Positions 57,153 to 64,000 of a DNA stretch of 64,000 bases are shown one piece after another. Each line of letters starts with the position of its first letter. Position 1 is the first letter of the stretch. The DNA lies in contig CM065698.1 in NCBI GenBank assembly GCA_017654935.2, positions 769,167-833,166 of the forward strand. Reading direction: 5' to 3'. The notes below the pieces were generated by a model. The model made no database searches and had not been told where the DNA came from. It was given only the letters and a program-made list of their open reading frames with translations. The DNA comes from Phymorhynchus buccinoides (lineage: Eukaryota > Mollusca > Gastropoda > Neogastropoda > Raphitomidae). Made by a program: the position numbers and the translations under genes.

Positions 57153-57297
57153 TTTTCTGACACGGAGGGGAAGATCTTGAGGACGTGGCATGGCTCCACG
57201 GCGAAGGACGACGTCCGTTTGTACAGGCCGTAATTGTCGGGGCATTTCCAGCAGCGGTCCGCTTCGCCGTTGTTCTCACAATACTTCACCACATGGT
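57130..57297 (-). CDS. TNF-receptor-like gene, first exon in window (168 nt, phase 1 to 1)
   Basis: Minus strand: acceptor TTTGGTTGGTTCAG ends at 57298; donor AACG|GTAAAC at 57130/57129. After two leading bases the exon reads HVVKYCENNGEADRCWKCPD, NYGLYKRTSSFAVEPCH, SVSENDKCQAQN plus one base. YC......C..CP..YGLY with later PC and KC is the pattern of a TNFR cysteine-rich repeat. Codon use is balanced and GC-richer than the surroundings. It is a symmetric phase 1-1 exon, like the next one. If the duplicated distal donor were used instead, the frame would hit TGA after about seven codons. Signal peptide and earlier repeats must lie at higher coordinates. Confidence 0.7.
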
Positions 57298-58200
57298 CTG
57301 AACCAACCAAATAATAATAATCATCATAATAAACGGACATGGGAGCGGTGCTGTGGAATGTTGCATGCTGGTGGCCTGAATTAAACACACGTTCACTGCT
57401 TAACATCTGTATTTCTTCTTGTTGTTTTATGTTTATTGTGGTTGTGTAGTCTTTCCCCCCTTTACCTCACGTGTATGCAAATGTGTTTGTACGCCTGTAT
57501 GCATGCATATAGCCGTGCGAGTGGTGTACAGCCTAATATAATGACGTGAGTGTGCCTGTGTGTGTGTGTGTGTGTGTGTGTTTTGGTATCCATCTGCCTG
57601 CCTGTCTGTGTGCATGCATGTACAAATTGAAATCCTACATAGAACACATATGAAGTAGACGAGATGTGAAAGAACCCATCAACTTTTTTTTTAGTTTCTG
57701 TAATCATGGTCAGTTCTTGCTTCCAAACAATTGCATTTATATGTAATCAGTCAGTTCGAAATAACTGCAGACCTAAAAGACATAAACCCAGGGGCGGATC
57801 TGGGGGGTTACATGGGTTGCGCCCCCCCCCCCCCTCTCCGCTAGAAAATAAAAATAAAGAACACATTTTTTAAAAGAGGGGGAAATCCATGACATCATAC
57901 AATTTCATGCCAGAGTTTGATCTTATTCTTCAAGGAAAGGCCTTCTTTGCATCTTTTAAAATCAAATTACTGTCAGCCCCATAAAGCAATTGGAGCTCCC
58001 TCACTACTCTGGACTGATTGATCCTCCCCTGATTAGCATATAACGGAAATTAATGAACAGTTCACTCATTTTTCCAAATGCTTTGTTTCCAAAACACACA
58101 CACACACACACAGATCTGTACTTCAGTCGGAAGTGAGTTTTATTTCTTAGTGAATGAAATATAAGATGTATAAGGAAAAAGAAAGAGATAAAAAAAATTC
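57298..58200. other. Low-copy DNA with microsatellites and a possible transposon end
   Basis: (GT)n at 57556-57581 and (CA)n at 58096-58112. At 57790 CAGGGGCGGATCTGGGGGG resembles common hAT-type terminal sequence, but no partner terminus was found. No exon supported. Confidence 0.35.
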
Positions 58201-58212
58201 TTACTAACGGAA

Positions 58213-60262
58213 ACCAGGGTGTTGGTGTTGTTGTTGGGGTGGGGTGTATGTTGGTGTTGGTGTTGGTGTTTTTGTATGGGGTGTTGGTGTTGTTGTTTTT
58301 GTATGGGGTGTTGGTGTTGTTGTTTTTGTATGGGGTGTTGGTGTTGTTTTTGTATGTTGTTTGTTGTTTTTGTATGGGGTGTTGGTGTTGTTGTTTTTGT
58401 ATGGGGTGTTGGTGTTGTTTTTGTATGGGGTGTTGGTTGTTGTTTTTGTACGGGGTGTTGGTGTTGGTGTTTTTGTATGGGGTGTTGGTGTTGGTGTTTT
58501 TGTATGGGGTGTTGGTGTTGGTGTTTTTGTACGGGGTGTTGGTGTTGGTGTTTTTGTACGGGGTGTTGGTGTTGGTGTTTTTGTATGGGGTGTTGTTGGT
58601 GTTTTTGTATGGGGTGTTGGTGTTGGTGTTTTTGTATGGGGTGTTGGTGTTGGTGTTTTTGTATGGGGTGTTGGTGTTGTTTTTGTATGGGGTGTTGGTG
58701 TTGGTGTTTTTGTATGGGGGTGTTGGTGTTGGTGTTGTTGTATGGGGTGTTGGTGTTGTTTTTGTATGGGGTGTTGGTGTTGGTTTTGTTGGGGGTGTTG
58801 GTGTTGGTGTTTTTGTATGGGATGTTGGTGTTGGTGTTGGTGTTTTTGCATGGGGTGTTGGTGTTGGTGTTTTTGTATGGGGTGTTGGTGTTGGTGTTTT
58901 TGTATGGGGTGTTGGTGTTGGTGTTTTTGTATGGGGTGTTGGTGTTGGTGTTTTTGTATGGGGTGTTGGTGTTGGTGTTTTTGTATGGGGTGTTGGTGTT
59001 GGTGTTTTTGTATGGGGTGTTGGTGTTGGTGTTTTTGTATGGGGTGTTGGTGTTGGTGTTTTTGTATGGGGTGTTGGTGTTGGTGTTTTTGTATGGGGTG
59101 TTGGTGTTGGTGTTTTTGTATGGGGTGTTGGTGTTGGTGTTTTTGTATGGGGTGTTGGTGTTGGTGTTTTTGTATGGGGTGTTGGTGTTGGTGTTTTTGT
59201 ATGGGGTGTTGGTGTTGGTGTTTTTGTATGGGGTGTTGGTGTTGGTGTTTTTGTATGGGGTGTTGGTGTTGGTGTTTTTGTATGGGGTGTTGGTGTTGGT
59301 GTTTTTGTACGGGGTGTTGGTGTTGGTGTTTTTGTATGGGGTGTTGGTGTTGGTGTTTTTGTATGGGGTGTTGGTGTTGGTGTTTTTGTATGGGGTGTTG
59401 GTGTTGGTGTTTTTGTATGGGGTGTTGGTGTTGGTGTTTTTGTACGGGGTGTTGGTGTTGGTGTTTTTGTATGGGGTGTTGGTGTTGGTGTTTTTGTATG
59501 GGGTGTTTGGTGTTGGTGTTTTTGTATGGGGTGTTGGTGTTGGTGTTTTTGTATGGGGTGTTGGTGTTGGTGTTTTTGTATGGGGTGTTGGTGTTGGTGT
59601 TTTTGTATGGGGTGTTGGTGTTGGTGTTTTTGTATGGGGTGTTGGTGTTGGTGTTTTTGTATGGGGTGTTGGTGTTGGTGTTTTTGTATGGGGTGTTGGT
59701 GTTGGTGTTTTTGTACGGGGTGTTGGTGTTGGTGTTTTTGTACGGGGTGTTGGTGTTGGTGTTTTTGTACGGGGTGTTGGTGTTGGTGTTTTTGTACGGG
59801 GTGTTGGTGTTGGTGTTTTTGTATGGGGTGTTGGTGTTGGTGTTTTTGTATGGGGTGTTGGTGTTGGTGTTTTTGTATGGGGTGTTGGTGTTGGTGTTTT
59901 TGTACGGGGTGTTGGTGTTGGTGTTTTTGTACGGGGTGTTGGTGTTGGTGTTTTTGTACGGGGTGTTGGTGTTGGTGTTTTTGTACGGGGTGTTGGTGTT
60001 GGTGTTTTTGTATGGGGTGTTGGTGTTGGTGTTTTTGTATGGGGTGTTGGTGTTGGTGTTTTTGTATGGGGTGTTGGTGTTGGTGTTTTTGTACGGGGTG
60101 TTGGTGTTGGTGTTTTTGTATGGGGTGTTGGTGTTGGTGTTTTTGTACGGGGTGTTGGTGTTGGTGTTTTTGTATGGGGTGTTGGTGTTGGTGTTTTTGT
60201 ATGGGGTGTTGGTGTTGGTGTTTTTGCACGGGGTGTTGGTGTTGGTGTTTTTTGTTGGTGTT
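58213..60262 (+). repeat. 27-bp satellite, about 75 copies
   Basis: Unit TGTTGGTGTTGGTGTTTTTG then TATGGGG (TACGGGG variant). Very uniform from 58850 rightwards, with shorter variants at the left. No stop codon in any frame of either strand, so four overlapping frames of 680-754 codons arise. The minus frame changes identity along its length (KHQHQHPIQ, then TPTPTPHTK, then NTNTPYKNT) as single-base indels shift it, which argues against coding. Confidence 0.97.
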
Positions 60263-60734
60263 TTTCAATGTTTTTTAATTTATATCTGGCCTTTACTTGT
60301 AGGACTACAATTTAAATGGGAAAGATATCTTTTTTTTTATATTCAAAAATAAAACTGAATGAAAGAACTCCAACAACTAATGAACATAAAAAGAATATTT
60401 TTGAACTCATTTGAATTAATTCTATATATACAGTACTGTCTCTCTCTGTGTCTGTCTCTCTCTCTGTGTCTCTGTCTCTCTCTCTCTTCTCTCTCACACT
60501 CAAGTATTCATTTATTTAATTATATTGTAGATCATGTTATCATTCAGGTAACCATTAAATATCCAATCAAAAGCCATCATCATCATCATCATCATCATTA
60601 TCAACAAAAACCTTCTTCGTTGTCGTTTTTCTACTTTTTTGTCTCTCTGTTTCTCTCATGCTTAAAACTGGTTGCTTGATTACTGCTTTGTTACAATTCT
60701 GTATACCTGAAAGGGGGAAATGGAATTAAATCAA

Positions 60735-60794
<60 letters not shown>

Positions 60795-61002
60795 CTTCTC
60801 TCTCTCTCTCTCTGTATCTCTGGTACATACACACACACGCACACATGCTCAGTTGATGATTTAGTACATGATTTGTGCATATTAAACTCACAGATTATTT
60901 CTCTTTTGTTTGTAACCTTCACTTCGCGTGCAAACTGTTATCATTAGGCCTAGAATTGGATTTGCATTTGAATTCCAAGAAACAAGAAAAAGAAATATCT
61001 GT
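60263..61002. repeat. AT-rich DNA with CT, CAT and CT/GA microsatellites
   Basis: (CT/GT) 60437-60496, (CAT)n 60576-60598, (CT)n 60738-60812. No gene. Confidence 0.85.
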
Positions 61003-61136
61003 TTAACATCCTCCAGTATGAAACAGACACATATAGGACATTAGTAGATATAAAGATGGTGGGAACGATCCTGGAGGCAAAGCCCGGAGGCAGTGCAACA
61101 CCAGGAAAGTCCCCATTTTTGGACAATACAGATATT
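61003..61136 (+). repeat. GGACATTA dispersed repeat, copy 3
   Basis: GAAACAGACACATATAGGAC, GTGGGAACGATCCTGGAGGC, AACACCAGGAAAGTCCCC; very close to copy 1 at 10043-10200. Confidence 0.85.
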
Positions 61137-61307
61137 ATTTTAAAACTCCAACACATTAACAGCATAATACAGTTCACTGTTAACACTGTTGTTACTACCT
61201 GTTAGTACTGCCTCAGCCTGCCTAGCACGCAAAAGCATCGCAGCTGTGCCTGTCTTTTTACAGAGGGAAAAACCAGAGTGCTCGCTCTTTCTATAGTAAG
61301 CCTTTTG

Positions 61308-62165
61308 ACCACACTACACTACACTATACTACACCACACCACTACACACACTACACTACACTACACTACACTACACTACACTACACTACACACATACACT
61401 ACACTACACTACACTACACCACACTACACTACACTACACTACACTACACTAGTACTACACTACACTACACTACACTATATACACTACACTACACTACACT
61501 ACACCATACTACACCACACTACACTACACTACATACCACACTATACCACACCACACTACACTACACTACACCACACTACACATACTCTACACTACACTAC
61601 ACTACACTACACCACACTACACTACACTATACTACACTACACACTATACCACACTACACTACACTACACTATACTACACCACACTACACTACACCATGGT
61701 ACACTACACCACACTACACCACACCACACTACAACACTACACCACACCACACCACACCACACTACGTTACACTATTACACTACACCACACTACACTACAC
61801 CATGGTACACTACACCACACTACACCACAACAGTACACTACACCACACCACACTACGTTACACTATTACACTACACCACACTATACTACACCACAGTACA
61901 CTACACTGTTACACTACACTACACCACACTACACTACACTACAACACTGACCCGGGCTGCAGTTGACAGGCTCACAACACTTGGCTCTGCCTTCAACACC
62001 ACACTACACCACACTACACTATTACAATACACCACTACACTACACTACACTACACTACACTACGCTAAACCACACTACACTATAACACTGACCCGGGCTG
62101 CAGTTGACAGGCTCACAACACTTGGCTCTGCCTTCAACACCACACTACACCACACTACACTAAAC
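61308..62165. repeat. (ACACT)n pentanucleotide satellite with two embedded 52-bp copies
   Basis: ACACT/ACACC repeats. A unique string starting GACCCGGGCTGCAGTTGACA and ending CTCTGCCTTCAACACC is embedded at 61949-62000 and again at 62090-62141. Thr/His frames are artefacts. Confidence 0.95.
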
Positions 62166-62676
62166 CACACTACACTCTCACACACTGTGGCTGTGGCCTC
62201 ATCACTGTGGAAGATCTGACCTGGGTACACTGTGACCTCTGACCTTCACTTCTGACCCCCAGTCCAATAGCTGCAACCAAGGTCATGCTAGAGTCAGTGG
62301 AATGAAAATATTATTATATTGTAATTCTAAAGGCACCAAACCCTTTCTCTCTCCTCTCTCACTCATTCACACACACAAGCACCCACATACACATATGAGC
62401 GCGCGTCCACGACCATCCACTTTACATCAACGTTAAGAAATATCAAATTTACAATTACAAACAAAGCAGTCAGAACAATCAAAGTACACCAGCATACGGC
62501 CAATTTCAAAATAACGCCCCCACTTCAAACAAACCACAATCAATCATCAATATTTTATTGTTCCATTTTCCAGACATTCTTTTTGCAAAGATAAACAAAT
62601 ATGGTATTTAGAAAAACCCTAAAATAAATAGGCAACTATTCCAAATATCGCGCGCACCTACACACACACACACACA
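62166..62676. other. Low-copy DNA up to the gap
   Basis: Contains TGACCTCTGACCT (62233-62245) and a CA-rich patch at 62365. No gene supported. Confidence 0.5.
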
Positions 62677-63176
62677 NNNNNNNNNNNNNNNNNNNNNNNN
62701 NNNNNNNNNNNNNNNNNNNNNNNNNNNNNNNNNNNNNNNNNNNNNNNNNNNNNNNNNNNNNNNNNNNNNNNNNNNNNNNNNNNNNNNNNNNNNNNNNNNN
62801 NNNNNNNNNNNNNNNNNNNNNNNNNNNNNNNNNNNNNNNNNNNNNNNNNNNNNNNNNNNNNNNNNNNNNNNNNNNNNNNNNNNNNNNNNNNNNNNNNNNN
62901 NNNNNNNNNNNNNNNNNNNNNNNNNNNNNNNNNNNNNNNNNNNNNNNNNNNNNNNNNNNNNNNNNNNNNNNNNNNNNNNNNNNNNNNNNNNNNNNNNNNN
63001 NNNNNNNNNNNNNNNNNNNNNNNNNNNNNNNNNNNNNNNNNNNNNNNNNNNNNNNNNNNNNNNNNNNNNNNNNNNNNNNNNNNNNNNNNNNNNNNNNNNN
63101 NNNNNNNNNNNNNNNNNNNNNNNNNNNNNNNNNNNNNNNNNNNNNNNNNNNNNNNNNNNNNNNNNNNNNNNNNNNN
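62677..63176. other. Assembly gap, 500 N
   Basis: Exactly 500 Ns between a (CA)n and a CT-rich noisy array. Confidence 1.
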
Positions 63177-63223
63177 TCATTTTTCTCTCTCTCTCTTCTC
63201 ACTAATTTCTCTCTCTCGTCTTC

Positions 63224-63255
<32 letters not shown>

Positions 63256-63485
63256 GAGGGGCTATAACTATCTAGGACGAAATTGTTCACGTCCTAGTGA
63301 CTTGTTCTCTCTCTCTCAGAGCTAGAACTATCTTAGACAATGGTTCACAACTAGTGTTCATTGTTCTCATTTCTCGAGGCTAGAACTATCTAGGACAAAT
63401 GGTCCAGTCCTATTGATCATTGTTCTCTTTCTCCTCAGAGGCCTGAATATCTAGGACAAATGGTTCACAGTCCTATTGATCTTGT

Positions 63486-63517
<32 letters not shown>

Positions 63518-64000
63518 CCCGTCCCCCCCCTCCCCCCCCCCCCCCCCCCCCCTCCCCCCCCGTTTCACCTCTCTCTCTCTCCTCGAGGCTAGACCTATTG
63601 GACAAATGGTTCACGTCCTTTGATCATTGTTCTCTTCTCTCGAGGCTAGAACTTCTAGGAACATGGTTCACAGTCTTATTATCTAGTTGTAACTTTTTTT
63701 CTCTTCCTTCTCTCCTTCTCTCTCTCTCTCTCAGAGGCTAGAACTATCTAGGACAATGGTTCACAGTCTATTGTCATATGTTCTCTTTCTCTCGGAGGGC
63801 TAGAACTATTCAGGACCATGGTTTCACAATCCTATTGAGCATTGTTCTCATCTCTCTCTCTCGTCTCTATCTCTCTATCTCATCTCTCTCTTCTCTCTCC
63901 GTGTCTCTCTCTTCCTCTCTCTCTCTCTCTCTCTCTCTCAAGGCTAACTATCTAGGACAATGTTCACAGTCCTAATGATCATTGTTCTCTTTCTCTCAGA
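63177..64000 (+). repeat. ~65-bp CT-rich minisatellite, noisy, runs off the window
   Basis: Unit: CTCTCTCTCAGAGGCTAGAA then CTATCTAGGACAATGGTTCA then CAGTCCTATTGATCATTGTT. Roughly ten units separated by CT tracts of varying length and a C-run (63520-63560), with many small indels. Each unit again has a pyrimidine tract ending in CAG or CGAG. Confidence 0.9.

Noticed and set aside
58004..60268. 754-codon minus-strand frame rich in His, Gln, Pro and Thr
   Set aside because: It is the 27-bp satellite; all frames are open, and the repeat peptide changes three times along the ORF through indels.
61278..62219. 313-codon Thr/His/Tyr-rich frame
   Set aside because: Translation of the ACACT satellite.

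Overview
The window looks like a repeat-rich animal genome, most likely a lophotrochozoan and probably a mollusc. The evidence is split genes with GT-AG introns, L2/CR1-type LINEs with (CTA)n tails, I-group-like LINEs with RNase H, tRNA-derived SINEs, TA- and TTAA-flanked MITEs, very long GA/CA/GT microsatellites and many kilobase-scale minisatellites. The species call is an inference. There are no operons, CRISPR arrays or prokaryotic genes. Almost all long open frames here are read-throughs of simple repeats. Two 500-N scaffold gaps lie at 41400-41899 and 62677-63176.

Region by region. 0.4-3.2 kb is a decayed LINE with RT and RNase H. 4-11 kb holds GA tracts, 45-, 31- and 67-bp minisatellites, a dispersed repeat with nuclear-receptor-type half-sites, and a palindromic MITE. 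11.9-12.7 kb is a second RNase H LINE remnant. 12.8-20 kb is microsatellites, a reverse-strand LINE tail, 43- and 22-bp satellites and a duplicated CA/GA block. 20.3-29.4 kb and 30.2-33.1 kb are two large 49-bp minisatellites with heavy indel noise. 34-37.3 kb has a possible plus-strand exon and two more LINE remnants. 39-40.3 kb holds three dispersed-repeat fragments and another possible exon. 41.9-44.2 kb is a 50-bp satellite. 44.4-57.3 kb is a minus-strand gene region interrupted by SINEs, a near full-length L2-like LINE and MITEs. 58.2-60.3 kb is a 27-bp satellite, 61.3-62.2 kb an ACACT satellite, and 63.2-64 kb a noisy CT-rich array.

The most interesting result is on the minus strand. 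Three exons (57130-57297, 54638-54793 and 44946-45018) have matching splice phases and together encode a cysteine-rich stretch like the extracellular repeats of a TNF receptor. The 3' splice acceptor of the second exon has been amplified into 17 tandem copies (54.8-55.8 kb), and that of the third into about 40 copies (45.0-47.3 kb). The donor end of the first exon is duplicated in a 56-bp tandem repeat. The two plus-strand 49-bp arrays also carry splice-site-like sequence in every unit. The common theme is minisatellites born at intron-exon junctions, so this locus carries dozens of candidate splice sites around a few small exons.
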